This document shows positions 38,270 through 48,985 of a stretch of 64,000 nt of DNA, in pieces. This DNA comes from Pollutimonas subterranea (GTDB lineage Bacteria; Pseudomonadota; Gammaproteobacteria; Burkholderiales; Burkholderiaceae_B). Below the pieces are notes generated by a model, which was given only the letters and a program-made list of their open reading frames with translations, did no database searches and was not told the origin of the DNA. Position numbers and translations under genes: made by a program. The stretch is from positions 92,890-156,889 of the forward strand of contig NZ_PDNW01000012.1 of the NCBI RefSeq assembly GCF_002849655.1. The letters are read 5' to 3'. The first letter of the stretch is position 1. Each line of letters begins with the position of its first letter.

Positions 38270-39517
38270 ATGTTCAAACCTGCTCGTATTTTGCAAGCTA
38301 CTTCTGTTTTCCTGTTGATGGCCGGTTGCGGTACCACGCAAACCACAGCGCTTACACCCGCGCAGATGCTGCCGGCCACGGCAACGACGCCGGTAACGGT
38401 TGCAACCGTTACACCGGGCCAGCCTGCCACCCCTTCGCTTGCCGGTGCATCGATCAAGGCAGGTTCCTCCACAGCAGGCACTGATGGTTTCCTGCAAGCT
38501 GGCGGAGAACTCACGCCAGATATCCAGGCCTACGCCCGCGAAGTATCACAAGTGCGGCACGTACCCTTGACGCATGTGGTGGACATCCTTAAAACGGCCC
38601 AGTACAACGCCACCGCGTCCCGACTGATGGCGCCCGGCAAAACCCGCATACGTCGCAGTTGGGTCACCTACCGCAATCGCTTTGTCGAACCGGTGCGCAT
38701 CAATCGCGGCGTGGAATTCTGGTCGGAGCACAAGTCGACACTCGACAGAACGGCACGGGAGTACGGCGTACCGCCATCGATCATTGTGGCCATTATTGGC
38801 GTGGAAACCGTTTATGGTCGCAACACAGGTAATTTTCGGGTCCTCGATGCACTGGCGACCCTCGGCTTTCGCTATCCAGACAGCAGCCGGCCCGAACGCA
38901 GCCAGCTATTCCGCGACCAGTTGGCAGACCTCATACAACTGGATTACGAGAAGAAGCTCGATGCACGTACGGTCGAGGGTTCGTTTGCGGGAGCAATGGG
39001 TTTGCCGCAATTCATGCCGGGAAGCCTGATGCGCTATGCCGCGGACGGTGACAAGGACGGGCGCATCGACCTGCTATATAGCGTTGACGACGCCATCGTC
39101 TCGGTAGCTCGTTTTTTGAGAATGCATGGCTGGCAGCCCGGCCTGCCTGTCTTTGCACCGTTGATTCTGCCCGACAACCCTCAAAAACTGGTCGTGGGCG
39201 GCCTCTATCCCACGATTGACTGGACGACACTGCAGAACCAAGGCGCCAAAGTCAGGCCATCTGCCGGCAATCAGATAAAGCGCGAAACACTCGTTGCCAG
39301 TGCCTCGCCGACAGACGTGCCGGTGCCTGACTGGAAAGGCCATAAGCTGGGCGTTGTAGACCTGCTGGACGAACCGCGCAGCACGGCGGAATACCGTACC
39401 GGCACACCGAATTTCTTTGCGATAACGCACTACAACCGCAGCTATTTCTATGCCACTTCGGTCGCCGACCTGGCCCAGGCCCTGGCAGACCGCGTGGGGT
39501 ATGGCGGCCCGAACTAG
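38270..39517 (+). CDS. mltB: Membrane-bound lytic murein transglycosylase B
   Basis: 415 residues; cleaves peptidoglycan glycan strands. Lipoprotein signal with lipobox LMAGC (cysteine near residue 20), a Thr/Pro-rich linker, then the SLT_2 catalytic domain: IIVAIIGVETVYGRNTGNFR with the active-site glutamate, and AGAMGLPQFMPGSLMRYAAD. Anchored to the outer membrane inner leaflet. Convergent with cysM (7 bp apart). Confidence 0.95.
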   Translation: MFKPARILQATSVFLLMAGCGTTQTTALTPAQMLPATATTPVTVATVTPGQPATPSLAGASIKAGSSTAGTDGFLQAGGELTPDIQAYAREVSQVRHVPLTHVVDILKTAQYNATASRLMAPGKTRIRRSWVTYRNRFVEPVRINRGVEFWSEHKSTLDRTAREYGVPPSIIVAIIGVETVYGRNTGNFRVLDALATLGFRYPDSSRPERSQLFRDQLADLIQLDYEKKLDARTVEGSFAGAMGLPQFMPGSLMRYAADGDKDGRIDLLYSVDDAIVSVARFLRMHGWQPGLPVFAPLILPDNPQKLVVGGLYPTIDWTTLQNQGAKVRPSAGNQIKRETLVASASPTDVPVPDWKGHKLGVVDLLDEPRSTAEYRTGTPNFFAITHYNRSYFYATSVADLAQALADRVGYGGPN

Positions 39518-39524
39518 ACTACCG

Positions 39525-40430
39525 TCAGTTGAAAACGCCTGTGGACAAATACCGGTCGCCCCGGTCGCACACGATGAACACAATGGTTGAGTTGCGTACC
39601 CGGCGCGCGACTCGCATTGCGGCCACGAGGGCTCCGGCGGCAGAGATGCCACCGAATATCCCTTCCTCGGCGGCAAGGCGACGCGCCATCTCTTCCGCCT
39701 CTGCCTGGCCTATTGCCTCGAATGTGTCGACGGCATCGGCTTTGTAGATGGAAGGCTGGTAAGCCTCGGGCCACTTGCGTATGCCGGGGATCTGGGCGCC
39801 TTCGGCCGGTTGGGCGCCAATGATCTGGACTTCAGGATTTTGCGTACGCAAATATGCCGCCACGCCCATGATCGTACCGGTGGTGCCCATGGCGCTGACA
39901 AAATGGCTTATCCGCCCTTCGGTTTGCTGCCACAACTCGGGACCCGTGGTCTCGAAATGAGCGTTTGGGTTATCGGCATTGGCGAACTGATCAAGAACCT
40001 TGCCCTTGCCTTCGGCCTGCATCGTATTGGCCAGGTCGCGCGCGTATTCCATTCCCCCCTGATTGGCGGGCGTCAGGATGAATTGGGCGCCGTATGCGGC
40101 CATGGCGGCGCGCCGCTCAACCGACAGGTTATCGGGCATGATCAGGATCATTTTATAACCGCGAATTGCTGCCACCATGGCCAGGGCGATACCTGTATTG
40201 CCGCTGGTCGCCTCGATAAGCGTGTCGCCCGGCTTGATGTCGCCGCGCTCTTCAGCTTTCCGGATCATGGCGCTGGCGGCGCGGTCCTTGACCGAGCCGG
40301 CCGGATTGTTTCCTTCCAGCTTTGCCAGAATGACGTTGCCGCGTTGCTCGCCAGCCTCGCCAGGGATACGTTGCAGGCGAACCAGGGGCGTCGCGCCTAT
40401 GGTGTCTTCGATAGTGGAATACGATTTCAT
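39525..40430 (-). CDS. cysM: Cysteine synthase B
   Basis: 301 residues; PLP-dependent O-acetylserine (or phosphoserine/thiosulfate-using) sulfhydrylase. PLP lysine in LEGNNPAGSVKDRAASAM (about 35-52), phosphate-binding EATSGNTGIALAMVAA, and the CysM-type segment RKWPEAYQPSIYKA. Follows the comEA-like gene on the same strand by 54 bp. Confidence 0.95.
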   Translation of the reverse strand: MKSYSTIEDTIGATPLVRLQRIPGEAGEQRGNVILAKLEGNNPAGSVKDRAASAMIRKAEERGDIKPGDTLIEATSGNTGIALAMVAAIRGYKMILIMPDNLSVERRAAMAAYGAQFILTPANQGGMEYARDLANTMQAEGKGKVLDQFANADNPNAHFETTGPELWQQTEGRISHFVSAMGTTGTIMGVAAYLRTQNPEVQIIGAQPAEGAQIPGIRKWPEAYQPSIYKADAVDTFEAIGQAEAEEMARRLAAEEGIFGGISAAGALVAAMRVARRVRNSTIVFIVCDRGDRYLSTGVFN

Positions 40431-40484
40431 GCTCGAAATAATACACCGATCATGCTTGCCATTGAATAAAAGCCCACGCCTTGC

Positions 40485-41000
40485 TCATTTCTTCTGCGAC
40501 GAGTTCTGCGGCACACCTTGCAGCCCACCCGTTGCATTGCCGCCCAAAGTCAGCCCGGCAGCTTTCAAAGACGCCGCCTTTTTGGGCCCTATGCCCTTGA
40601 CGCGATCGGACAGATCTTCGAAGGACTCGTACCGGCCACCGCGCTTGCGTTCATCGATGATGACTTGCGCCGTCCGGGGGCCGATGCCACGCACATCCTG
40701 CAACTGTTGCTGAGTCGCGTTATTGACGTCGATGGCCAGAGCAAGCCCCGGCGCTGCGGAACCGGCCAGGAGACCGGCACGCGCCAGAAAGACGCTCGTT
40801 GCTGCCGGCAATGCGCCTGCCGCGGGCAGCCCCAGGCCGGTGGCGAGACTCATGGCGCCCAGTGTCAATCCGACCAATGATCGGCGCCTGGTTTGGCGGG
40901 CGCCCGCAGCGAGCGAGGGTGGCGCAGCCATTGCTCCAGGAGAGTCCGGCTCGCCATGCGCCAGGGGACGCGCCACCGTGGAGTGGGTGAAAGGATTCAT
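40485..41000 (-). CDS. ComEA-like helix-hairpin-helix protein
   Basis: 171 residues. The C-terminal 70 residues carry tandem HhH motifs (DVNNATQQQLQDVRGIGPRT and DRVKGIGPKKAASLKAAGLT), as in the periplasmic DNA receptor ComEA. The N-terminal 85 residues are unusual: a polar Pro/Ala/Arg-rich stretch with TRRRS, then hydrophobic segments at about 43-62 and 66-88. A ComEA normally has a short signal peptide. The ATG at 41000 is preceded by GGAG. DNA uptake or another DNA-binding role is possible. Confidence 0.8.
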   Translation of the reverse strand: MNPFTHSTVARPLAHGEPDSPGAMAAPPSLAAGARQTRRRSLVGLTLGAMSLATGLGLPAAGALPAATSVFLARAGLLAGSAAPGLALAIDVNNATQQQLQDVRGIGPRTAQVIIDERKRGGRYESFEDLSDRVKGIGPKKAASLKAAGLTLGGNATGGLQGVPQNSSQKK

Positions 41001-41112
41001 TGCAGTCTCCGAGAAAATTATCAGAACTGCAATGATCCTTGCATTATGAACTCACGGACAGCCGGCCAGCTGCATATAGTCCATGCGTAGAGCTACCCGG
41101 CACGCTATGGTC

Positions 41113-42099
41113 CTAGCGGGCCAACAGGGTATTCACATAGGCGGCAACGCCTGTCTGCACATTGCTGAATGGCCTATCGTAGCCCGCGGCGCGCAGTTGA
41201 CTCAGGTCGGCCTCGGTATGGCTCTGGTAGCGTCCCTTGAGGTCGTCCGGGAACGGGATATACCGCAGCAGGCCTTGCGACACCAGCTCTTCCAGTGTCA
41301 ACTCGGGCATGCCGGCATGGGCACGCATTGTATTGACCACCGTTCGCGCCACGTCGTTGAATGGCTGTGCCCTGCCCGTACCACAGTTGAACACGCCGGA
41401 TTTTTCCGGGTGATCAAGAAAGAACAGGTTCACGTCGACGACGTCGTCCACATAGATGAAATCGCGCGACTGGCCGCCATCGACATACCCGTCCCAGCCG
41501 CCGAACAGGCGCACATGGCCTTCGGCCTTGAACTGGTTCATGTTATGAAACGCCACGGAAGCCATGCGGCCTTTGTGCTGCTCCTGCGGTCCGTAGACAT
41601 TGAAATAGCGTAGACCCACGACCGGCGCCGTCAGTGACGGCAAATGGCGGCGCAACACCTGGTCGAACAGGAATTTGGAATAACCGTAGACGTTCAGCGG
41701 CGATTCGTACTGGATGTCTTCCGCATATACAGGCCCCGCACCATAGACCGCGGCCGATGATGCATACAGCATCGGAATCTTGCCTGCCTGGCAATATTCG
41801 AACAATTCCAGTGTGACCCGATAATTGTTATCGAGCATGTAATGGCCGTTGCGCTCAGTCGTGTCTGAACATGCCCCCTGATGCAGGATGGCCTCGACCT
41901 TGCCCAGCTGGCCTTGCGCAATACGCCTGCGGAATTCGTCCTTGTGCATGTAGTCGGCGATCTGCCCTTTGACCAGATTCACGAACTTGTCGCCTTCGGT
42001 CAGGTCGTCGACCACGAGAATATCGGTATGGCCGCGGCGGTTCAAACCGCGTACGAGATTGCTTCCGATGAAGCCGGCTCCTCCGGTCACTACTAGCAT
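41113..42099 (-). CDS. hldD: ADP-L-glycero-D-manno-heptose 6-epimerase
   Basis: Last step in ADP-heptose synthesis for the LPS inner core. 328 residues from the ATG at 42099 ([20 protein letters not shown]), with GGAGG 7 nt upstream. Short-chain dehydrogenase fold: NAD turn GGAGFIGSN, catalytic [10 protein letters not shown], and [16 protein letters not shown]. Overlaps the hldE stop by 7 nt. Confidence 0.97.
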   Translation of the reverse strand: MLVVTGGAGFIGSNLVRGLNRRGHTDILVVDDLTEGDKFVNLVKGQIADYMHKDEFRRRIAQGQLGKVEAILHQGACSDTTERNGHYMLDNNYRVTLELFEYCQAGKIPMLYASSAAVYGAGPVYAEDIQYESPLNVYGYSKFLFDQVLRRHLPSLTAPVVGLRYFNVYGPQEQHKGRMASVAFHNMNQFKAEGHVRLFGGWDGYVDGGQSRDFIYVDDVVDVNLFFLDHPEKSGVFNCGTGRAQPFNDVARTVVNTMRAHAGMPELTLEELVSQGLLRYIPFPDDLKGRYQSHTEADLSQLRAAGYDRPFSNVQTGVAAYVNTLLAR

Positions 42100-43025
42100 G
42101 CTAATTCCTCCGCGGTAACGATTGATGTACCCAGCTTGCCCACCACGACACCACCCGCTCGATTGGCCCACAGGACGGCATCGAACCAGGCAAGTCCTGC
42201 CGCCCGGGTAACGGCCAGCGTGGCCAATACCGTATCACCGGCACCGGATACGTCAAACACTTCATGGGCATGCGCATCGGTATGCTGACGCCCATGGTCG
42301 GTAAACAAGGTCATTCCCTGTTCAGACCGGGTCACCAGCAAGGCTTCGAGATTCAGTTCGGCCCGCAGCTTCTGGGCGCGATCCTCGAGCTCCTGCTCAG
42401 AATGCCAACGACCAACGGCCTCCTGCATCTCGGCGCGATTCGGGGTAATCATGGTCGCACCGCTATAACGTTGATACAAATGGCCCTTGGGGTCGACCAG
42501 AACCGGAATACCGGCTTCGCGTGCCATGCGTATCAGCGAGCCGACCTGCGACAGCGCGCCCTTGGCGTAATCAGACAAAACCAGGATATCGTGCTGGCCT
42601 ATGATCTCGCGTGCCCGCGCATCGAAATCAGCGACACCTTGCGTGCCGGGAGCTTCCTCGAAATCAACCCGAAGCAATTGTTGCTGCCGTCCCAGGACGC
42701 GCATTTTAAGGGTTGTCGGCGCCTGGCGATCGATGACCAGGCAAGGACGAATGCCGGCCTCGTGGACCAGCGCCTGGACCTTGTTGCCTGCTTCGTCGTT
42801 ACCAACCAGGCCCAGCAGGCTGGCCTGGGCACCCAAGGCTACGATATTGCGCGCCACGTTGGCTGCGCCACCCAGACGGTCTTCGCGCCGGGCAACGCGC
42901 ACAACCGGCACCGGCGCCTCCGGTGAAATCCGCTCGACCTCGCCGAACCAGTAGCGATCCAGCATGACGTCGCCGGCCACCAGAATTTTTACACGGCTTG
43001 CCGCCTGTACGGGAAATGGCGTCAT
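42093..43025 (-). CDS. rfaE1: D-glycero-beta-D-manno-heptose-7-phosphate kinase (HldE kinase domain only)
   Basis: 310 residues of the PfkB family: [20 protein letters not shown], the G-rich [18 protein letters not shown] and the catalytic [20 protein letters not shown]. Corresponds to the N-terminal half of the fused HldE of enterics; the adenylyltransferase half is absent here and must be separate (rfaE2) elsewhere, as in many betaproteobacteria. Start ATG at 43025 overlaps the lapB stop (ATGA). Confidence 0.95.
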   Translation of the reverse strand: MTPFPVQAASRVKILVAGDVMLDRYWFGEVERISPEAPVPVVRVARREDRLGGAANVARNIVALGAQASLLGLVGNDEAGNKVQALVHEAGIRPCLVIDRQAPTTLKMRVLGRQQQLLRVDFEEAPGTQGVADFDARAREIIGQHDILVLSDYAKGALSQVGSLIRMAREAGIPVLVDPKGHLYQRYSGATMITPNRAEMQEAVGRWHSEQELEDRAQKLRAELNLEALLVTRSEQGMTLFTDHGRQHTDAHAHEVFDVSGAGDTVLATLAVTRAAGLAWFDAVLWANRAGGVVVGKLGTSIVTAEELAC

Positions 43026-44311
43026 TTCGTTTCCTCCAGGCGACGCGGCTCGTAGGTTTCCCAAGAGTTGCACCCTGGGCATTGCCAATAGAAATTGCGC
43101 GCTTCGAAGCCGCATACCCGGCATGAGTAGCGGTCGAGACGCTGAGTATGTTTATGAATAAGGGAACGCAGCAAGCTAAGATCGGCACCCGCTGCAATTT
43201 CGTTGGCGGGAACCAATGAAGCGAGCGCTTCCCCCGCTGACGAAGCGCCGGCATCGAGCCCCGGCAATGCCGCGCGCTGGTCCGGTGAGCCGCTGCTGGC
43301 AAGCTCTGCCTCAAGCAGGCGATCCAGGCCCAGCAAGGAAGGATGCGCGCGCAAGGCCTCGCGCGCGAATGTCCAGGCCAGCCTATGCCCTTCCTGCGCA
43401 CGAAGCTCGCGAAATACCACGTTGAATGTATCCAGGGAGGGATAACGCATATAGTGGTTGCGCAGCAACTGCAAACCTTCGGCCTGCTGGCCGACGCGTC
43501 GATAGCTTTCCAGTATCTCGGCCGCCACCAGGCTGGCATATTCCGGCGCAATGTTCAAGATCGAGACCAGGTAGCTGCGCTCGCGCTCGGGCTTATTGCT
43601 GAGTCTCGCCAGATGCGCTCGCTCCATGGCAATGCGCGCCTCCGAGGCCTGACCACTGACTTTCCCACCCAACGCGACCGCCGCGTTGTCCGCCGCGTCG
43701 AGCGCTTCTTCGGCGGCGGGAATATCGGGCGGCTTCATGGCCATGGCAGCGACTGCTCGCTCGCACTGATAGTGGACCAACTGCGGCACAGGCTCATCCA
43801 CCAGCGCGCGCAGCCGCTTCACCGCTTCGATGGCACGAGGCCAATCGTGTTCGGACTCATAGATCCGGATCAACGCCCTGACGGCAGGCACCGCAAAACG
43901 GCTGTCGAGAACCTGTTCAAAAGCCTGCTCGGCCCGATCCAGCATTCCGGCCTTAAGAAAATCCTGCGCCAGTTCATGCTGGGCGTTTTCCCGATCGGCT
44001 TGCGCGAGATCGGCCCGCGACAGCAGGCTTTGGTGCACCCGTATGGCACGCTCCATCTCGCCCCGGCGGCGAAACAGGCTACCCAACGCAAAATGCAATT
44101 CCGTTGTCTCGGGATCCAGTTTGGCTACCTCGACGAAGGCATCGATAGCGCGGTCAGGCTCTTCATTGAGCAGGAAATTCAGGCCCTTGAAATAAGAGTT
44201 CGGCAGGCTGCGGGTCTCGGACAGCATTTGCCGGATGTCGACACGCGCCGCGATCCAGCCGAGCGCAAAGAGCAAGGGCAGAAAAATCAACCACCAGGGT
44301 TCGAAATCCAC
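43022..44311 (-). CDS. lapB: LPS assembly/regulation protein LapB (YciM)
   Basis: 429 residues: one N-terminal membrane helix (WWLIFLPLLFALGWIAARV), a long TPR array on the cytoplasmic side (for example FKGLNFLLNEEPDRAIDAFV, LHFALGSLFRRRGEMERAI), and a C-terminal rubredoxin-like knuckle with YSCRVCGFEARNFYWQCPGC. In E. coli it promotes FtsH-mediated LpxC breakdown, balancing LPS synthesis. Sits between lapA and the heptose genes. Confidence 0.96.
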   Translation of the reverse strand: MDFEPWWLIFLPLLFALGWIAARVDIRQMLSETRSLPNSYFKGLNFLLNEEPDRAIDAFVEVAKLDPETTELHFALGSLFRRRGEMERAIRVHQSLLSRADLAQADRENAQHELAQDFLKAGMLDRAEQAFEQVLDSRFAVPAVRALIRIYESEHDWPRAIEAVKRLRALVDEPVPQLVHYQCERAVAAMAMKPPDIPAAEEALDAADNAAVALGGKVSGQASEARIAMERAHLARLSNKPERERSYLVSILNIAPEYASLVAAEILESYRRVGQQAEGLQLLRNHYMRYPSLDTFNVVFRELRAQEGHRLAWTFAREALRAHPSLLGLDRLLEAELASSGSPDQRAALPGLDAGASSAGEALASLVPANEIAAGADLSLLRSLIHKHTQRLDRYSCRVCGFEARNFYWQCPGCNSWETYEPRRLEETK

Positions 44312-44330
44312 TATTCACAACCTCGGTAGT

Positions 44331-44654
44331 TTAGAGAGGTGCCAGGGGCGCGACCGTTTCAGGGGCCACGGCTTCACCGGGAACATTGGGATACTTCAAC
44401 TTGTCTTCCAGGCGTGCCACGTCGCGCCGAAGCTTATTGGCTTCGCGACGGCGGCGCATGATGGAGGGCGCCGCGATCAATAGGCCAAGCACCACGCCCA
44501 ACACGAATACAGACAGCATCACCACGATCAGCGGCACACCCGTCACAACATGATCAGCAAAGAAATTGACGTCCACAGGCCCCGTATTTTTGAGCGCGAA
44601 CATTAGAACGACAACAAATACCACCAGCCGCAATATCCAAACGAGATAGCGCAT
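44331..44654 (-). CDS. lapA: LPS-related membrane protein LapA (DUF1049)
   Basis: About 107 residues from the ATG at 44654 (MRYLVWILRLVVFVVVLMFA), with GGAG 8 nt upstream. Two membrane helices (about 3-22 and 38-62), with NTGPVDVNFFADH between, then a charged coil (RRRREANKLRRDVARLEDK). Partner of LapB. The ihfB terminator lies just upstream, so lapA-lapB-hldE-hldD likely has its own promoter. Confidence 0.92.
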   Translation of the reverse strand: MRYLVWILRLVVFVVVLMFALKNTGPVDVNFFADHVVTGVPLIVVMLSVFVLGVVLGLLIAAPSIMRRRREANKLRRDVARLEDKLKYPNVPGEAVAPETVAPLAPL

Positions 44655-44726
44655 AACGAACACTCCAATAAACCGGGATTTTGACAATTGTAAGGGGAAT
44701 CGAAGGCAATGCCCGGTGGCGACCCA

Positions 44727-44758
44727 TAAAAAACGGGCTCTCGAAATTGAGAGCCCGT
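44727..44758 (-). terminator. Intrinsic terminator of ihfB
   Basis: 10-bp stem ACGGGCTCTC/GAGAGCCCGT with a 6-nt loop, followed leftward by TTTTTTAT. It separates the aroA-cmk-rpsA-ihfB transcript from lapA. Confidence 0.92.
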
Positions 44759-44800
44759 AAATGCCGGTCGAATTGCGTAATGCAAACCGACTAAACCGAT

Positions 44801-45160
44801 CTACCCGTGCATGATGCGCGTATCGAACTGCCCTAACGCCACGGACGATTCGTTTGCTGCCGCCTTGACTTCTTCGTCGTAGGCAGAGTCCACGCGTTCC
44901 CGCAACTCTTTGCCGGCCTTGAAGTGCGGCACCTGTTTTCCAGGCACCAACACTTTTTCACCAGACTTCGGATTGCGGCCTACGCGCGGCGACCGTTCGG
45001 ACAAGGAAAAGCTTCCGAAACCCCGAATCTCGATGCGCTGACCCCCGGCCAAAGCCTGGGTCATCGCTTCGAGCACTGTCTTGACAGCGTAATCCGTGTC
45101 GCGTACAGCCAATTGCGGGTAACGATTAGCAAGGATCGCTATCAGTTCAGACTTGGTCAC
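44801..45160 (-). CDS. ihfB: Integration host factor subunit beta
   Basis: 119 residues; DNA-bending nucleoid protein with IhfA. HU/IHF signature [20 protein letters not shown] with the beta-arm [20 protein letters not shown]. The C-terminal 25 residues (after RERVD) form an acidic tail longer than in E. coli IhfB. Begins 5 nt after the rpsA stop. Confidence 0.96.
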   Translation of the reverse strand: MTKSELIAILANRYPQLAVRDTDYAVKTVLEAMTQALAGGQRIEIRGFGSFSLSERSPRVGRNPKSGEKVLVPGKQVPHFKAGKELRERVDSAYDEEVKAAANESSVALGQFDTRIMHG

Positions 45161-45165
45161 ATCAA

Positions 45166-46881
45166 TTAACCGTCGTCGCGTGCTTGGTCAAGCTTGGCTT
45201 TGAGCAAGGCTCCCAAGTTGGTCGTACCCGACGAAGCGCTGGCATCCGACATGCGCTGGATGGTCTCAGCGGTATCGGCTGTATCGCGAGCCTTGATCGA
45301 CAATTGAATCGAACGTGTCTTGCGGTCGATATTGACGATCATGGTTTCGATGTTTTCACCAGCCTTGAGCGCCGTTGTTGCATCTTCGACGCGGCCCGTG
45401 GAGATCTCGGAGGCACGCAGGTAGCCTTCAACATCCAGCGACAGCGTTACAACTGCACCCTTGGCTTCAACCGACTTGACCACGCCAGGAACAACGGCGC
45501 CCTTGTCGTAAGTGGCCACGAAGTTGTTGAACGGATCGCCTTCAAGCTGCTTGATGCCCAGCGAGATGCGCTCTTTGTCGGTGTCGATACCCAGAACCAC
45601 GGCGTCGATTTCGTCGCCCTTCTTGAAGTTGCGAACCGCTTCTTCACCAGTTTCAGTCCAGGACAAGTCGGACAGGTGAACCAGGCCGTCGATGCCACCC
45701 GGCAAGCCGACAAACACGCCGAAGTCGGTAATGGACTTGATGGCGCCACGAACTTTGTCGCCGCGCTTGAAGTTGATGGAGAACTCTTCCCAAGGATTGG
45801 CACGGCACTGCTTCATGCCCAGGGAGATACGGCGACGGTCTTCGTCGATTTCCAGGACCATGACTTCGACTTCTTCGCCCAAGGTGACAACCTTGCGTGG
45901 ATCGACGTTCTTGTTGGTCCAGTCCATTTCGGAAACGTGCACGAGGCCTTCGATACCGGCTTCGACTTCAACGAATGCACCGTAATCGGTGAGGTTCGTG
46001 ACCTTGCCGAACAAACGCGTACCTTGCGGGTAGCGACGAGCAAGACCGACCCATGGGTCTTCGCCCAGCTGCTTGACGCCCAGCGAGACACGGCTCTTTT
46101 CTTGATCGAACTTGAGTACCTTGGCTTCGACTTCCTGGCCTACCTGCAGAACTTCCGAAGGGTGGCGAACACGGCGCCATGCCATGTCGGTGATGTGCAG
46201 CAAGCCATCGATACCGCCGAGGTCGACGAAAGCGCCGTAGTCGGTGATGTTCTTGACTACGCCCTTGACCACAGCGCCTTCGCTGAGGGTTTCGAGCAGT
46301 TTCTGACGCTCTTCGCCCATGCTGGCTTCAAGCACCGAGCGACGCGACAACACAACGTTGTTGCGCTTGCGGTCGAGCTTGATGACCTTGAATTCCATGG
46401 TCTTGCCCTCGTAGGGCGTGGTGTCCTTAACGGGACGCAGGTCAACCAGCGAACCAGGAAGGAACGCGCGGATGCCGTTGGTCATGACCGTCAGGCCGCC
46501 TTTTACCTTGCCAGTGATGGTGCCGGTAACCATTTCACCCGATTCGAGGGCTTGTTCAAGTTGCAGCCAGGCCGAAAGGCGCTTGGCGCGGTCACGCGAC
46601 AGGATGGTGTCGCCATAACCGTTTTCGAGCGAATCAATGGCAACGGATACAAAATCGCCAGGTTGGACTTCGAGCTCGCCTTGGTCGTTCAGGAATTCTT
46701 CAAGAGGGATCAATGCCTCGGACTTGAGGCCGGCATTGACCACCACAAAATTGTGATCGATGCGTACGACCTCTGCGGAAATGACCTCACCGGACTTCAT
46801 GTCCTGGTTCTTGATACTTTCGGCAAAAAGGTCTGCAAAGCTTTCACCGCCGGCGGCGGCAGAGGTGGGAATGGTGGACAT
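45166..46881 (-). CDS. rpsA: 30S ribosomal protein S1
   Basis: 571 residues with six S1 RNA-binding repeats; brings mRNA to the 30S subunit. Start is the ATG at 46881 ([20 protein letters not shown]). The repeats show the conserved [40 protein letters not shown] and [20 protein letters not shown] cores. A longer open frame to 46977 lies in the rpsA leader and is rejected. A 101-bp leader separates it from cmk. Confidence 0.97.
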   Translation of the reverse strand: MSTIPTSAAAGGESFADLFAESIKNQDMKSGEVISAEVVRIDHNFVVVNAGLKSEALIPLEEFLNDQGELEVQPGDFVSVAIDSLENGYGDTILSRDRAKRLSAWLQLEQALESGEMVTGTITGKVKGGLTVMTNGIRAFLPGSLVDLRPVKDTTPYEGKTMEFKVIKLDRKRNNVVLSRRSVLEASMGEERQKLLETLSEGAVVKGVVKNITDYGAFVDLGGIDGLLHITDMAWRRVRHPSEVLQVGQEVEAKVLKFDQEKSRVSLGVKQLGEDPWVGLARRYPQGTRLFGKVTNLTDYGAFVEVEAGIEGLVHVSEMDWTNKNVDPRKVVTLGEEVEVMVLEIDEDRRRISLGMKQCRANPWEEFSINFKRGDKVRGAIKSITDFGVFVGLPGGIDGLVHLSDLSWTETGEEAVRNFKKGDEIDAVVLGIDTDKERISLGIKQLEGDPFNNFVATYDKGAVVPGVVKSVEAKGAVVTLSLDVEGYLRASEISTGRVEDATTALKAGENIETMIVNIDRKTRSIQLSIKARDTADTAETIQRMSDASASSGTTNLGALLKAKLDQARDDG

Positions 46882-46982
46882 TAAATGAAATCCATAAGCC
46901 AGGATGGCTGTTAAAAACACACCAGGGCAAAAGACCCCAGTGGAGTAAAAAATAATTCCAGGCCGCAGATATGGCAATGCTG

Positions 46983-47669
46983 CTATTGTGCTGCCGGGAA
47001 CCCCAAACTCGACCAGTGATCGAGCACTACATTGACCGTTTCATCGATACTTAATGCTGACGAATCGATCGTTTTGGCATCAGGCGCCGCGACTAGCGGC
47101 GCATTGGCCCGTGTGCGGTCGCGCTCGTCGCGCTCCCGCATGTCTTCCAACAAGCGCATAAGGTTAGCAGAAAACCCCTTTTCCTTCAACTGCTTACAAC
47201 GCCTTTCCGCGCGGGCACGGACGTCGGCTTCCAAAAATATTTTCAGAGGCGCATCGGGAAAGACGACGGTGCCCATATCGCGCCCATCGGCCACCAGCCC
47301 AGGTGCAAGGCGGAATGCCCGCTGGCGATCGAGCAAGGCCTGCCGCAATGGCGGGTAGGCCGCAATCTTCGAGGCCAGGTTCCCGACGCTTTCCTGCCGG
47401 ATCAGGCTGGCTACGTCGATTCCGGACAATATTACCTGGTCGCCCTGGAAGGCAACATCCAGGCCCTGCGCAACCTGCGCCACGGCAATCTCGTCGTCGG
47501 GATCAACCCCTTGTTGCTGGACCGCAAGCGCGGTCAGCCGGTATAGCGCGCCGCTGTCCAGGACAGCCCAGCCCAGGGCCTCGGCCACACGATGGGCAAT
47601 CGTGCCCTTGCCGGAAGCCGTAGGGCCATCGATGGTGATGACCGGGATGCGGGTCGACGATGTACTCAT
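46983..47669 (-). CDS. cmk: Cytidylate kinase
   Basis: 228 residues; phosphorylates CMP/dCMP. P-loop [20 protein letters not shown] near the start, and [20 protein letters not shown] typical of Cmk. Start ATG at 47669 overlaps the aroA stop (ATGA). Confidence 0.96.
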   Translation of the reverse strand: MSTSSTRIPVITIDGPTASGKGTIAHRVAEALGWAVLDSGALYRLTALAVQQQGVDPDDEIAVAQVAQGLDVAFQGDQVILSGIDVASLIRQESVGNLASKIAAYPPLRQALLDRQRAFRLAPGLVADGRDMGTVVFPDAPLKIFLEADVRARAERRCKQLKEKGFSANLMRLLEDMRERDERDRTRANAPLVAAPDAKTIDSSALSIDETVNVVLDHWSSLGFPAAQ

Positions 47670-48985
47670 GCCTGTACCAAATCGTGGAAGACGGAGAAAA
47701 ATTCCGGGAATGTCTTGCTGACGCAGCCGGGATCGAGGATGGTGACCGGGACCGGACCGAAAGCCGCCATTGCGAAACACATGGCCATGCGATGATCGTC
47801 ATAGGTTTCGATACTGGCAGACCTCCAGCGCGTCGGCTCCATGGGGTGGACCCGTATCCAGTCGGCACCCGACTCCACCGAGGCGCCCAGCTTCTCCAGC
47901 TCGGTATGCATGGCGTGAATCCGGTCGGTCTCCTTGACGCGCCAGCTGCCAATATTGCGCAGCGTGCAAGGGCCGTCGGCATACAAGGCCAGCATCGCTG
48001 CAGTCATGGCCGCATCAGGTATAAGATTGAAATCACGGTCGAAAGCCTTGAGCTTGTCGCCGCGCGCCACGTGGACGCCTCGAACTTCGATCGACTGTGG
48101 GTGGCGAACAACTGTGGCGCCCATGGCTTCGATAACATCGGCAAATGCCATATCGCCCTGTATGCTTTGCGAACCCGCGCCGTTGATATGGATGGGCCCA
48201 CCGCCTATGGCGCCAAGCGCCATGAAATACGAGGCCGTGGAGGCATCTCCTTCGATCTCCACCCGGCCGGGTGCCCGATATCGCGAGCCCGCCGGAATGG
48301 TGAACCGGGCCCAGTCCTGCCGTTGAACTTGCACGCCGAATTGCGCCATCAGGTTCAGCGTGATCAGGATGTAAGGCTTGGAAATCAGCTCGCCTTCCAC
48401 GTCGATGTGCATGTCGTCGGATGCCTGGGCGGCATATAAAGGGGCGGCAAGCAGCAGTGCCGTCAGGAACTGACTGGATACCGAGCCTTTGACCGCCACC
48501 GGTTTGCCACCATCAATCGTGCCTTGTCCGATTCGCAACGGCGGATAGCCGACGTTTCCCTCGTATTGGACATCGGCGCCAAGGCTGAGCAAGGCATCGA
48601 CGAGATCGCCGATGGGCCTTTCATGCATGCGTGCTACCCCCGACAAGCGGTATTGGCCGCCCATCAGCGCCAGGGCCGCGGTCAGTGGCCGGAATGCGGT
48701 GCCGGCATTGCCCAGGAACAGATCAGCCTGCCCAACAGGAAAAGGACTGCCGCCTTGAACCTCTATCTGGGCCAAGCCCGTTTCCTTGACCTCGACGCCC
48801 AACTGGCGCAAAGCGGCCAACATAACGCGCGTATCGTCGGAGTCGAGCAGGCCGTTCAATTGACTGGTCCCCTCAGCCAGCGCCGCCAGCAAGAGAACGC
48901 GGTTCGAAATACTTTTCGATCCCGGCAAATTCAGCCGACCCGTTGCCAGTGTGACCGGTGTCAGATGCAAACTCGGACTTGTCAT
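47666..48985 (-). CDS. aroA: 3-phosphoshikimate 1-carboxyvinyltransferase (EPSP synthase)
   Basis: 439 residues; sixth step of the shikimate pathway. [20 protein letters not shown] at the N-terminus and [20 protein letters not shown] (the LGNAGTA block) are diagnostic; ends [20 protein letters not shown]. The first block has the usual class I arrangement. Its ATG overlaps the tyrA stop by 4 nt. Confidence 0.97.
   Translation of the reverse strand: MTSPSLHLTPVTLATGRLNLPGSKSISNRVLLLAALAEGTSQLNGLLDSDDTRVMLAALRQLGVEVKETGLAQIEVQGGSPFPVGQADLFLGNAGTAFRPLTAALALMGGQYRLSGVARMHERPIGDLVDALLSLGADVQYEGNVGYPPLRIGQGTIDGGKPVAVKGSVSSQFLTALLLAAPLYAAQASDDMHIDVEGELISKPYILITLNLMAQFGVQVQRQDWARFTIPAGSRYRAPGRVEIEGDASTASYFMALGAIGGGPIHINGAGSQSIQGDMAFADVIEAMGATVVRHPQSIEVRGVHVARGDKLKAFDRDFNLIPDAAMTAAMLALYADGPCTLRNIGSWRVKETDRIHAMHTELEKLGASVESGADWIRVHPMEPTRWRSASIETYDDHRMAMCFAMAAFGPVPVTILDPGCVSKTFPEFFSVFHDLVQA

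Noticed and set aside
45184..46884. 566-codon plus-strand frame antisense to rpsA
   Set aside because: Arises from codon bias of S1 repeats; no family features.
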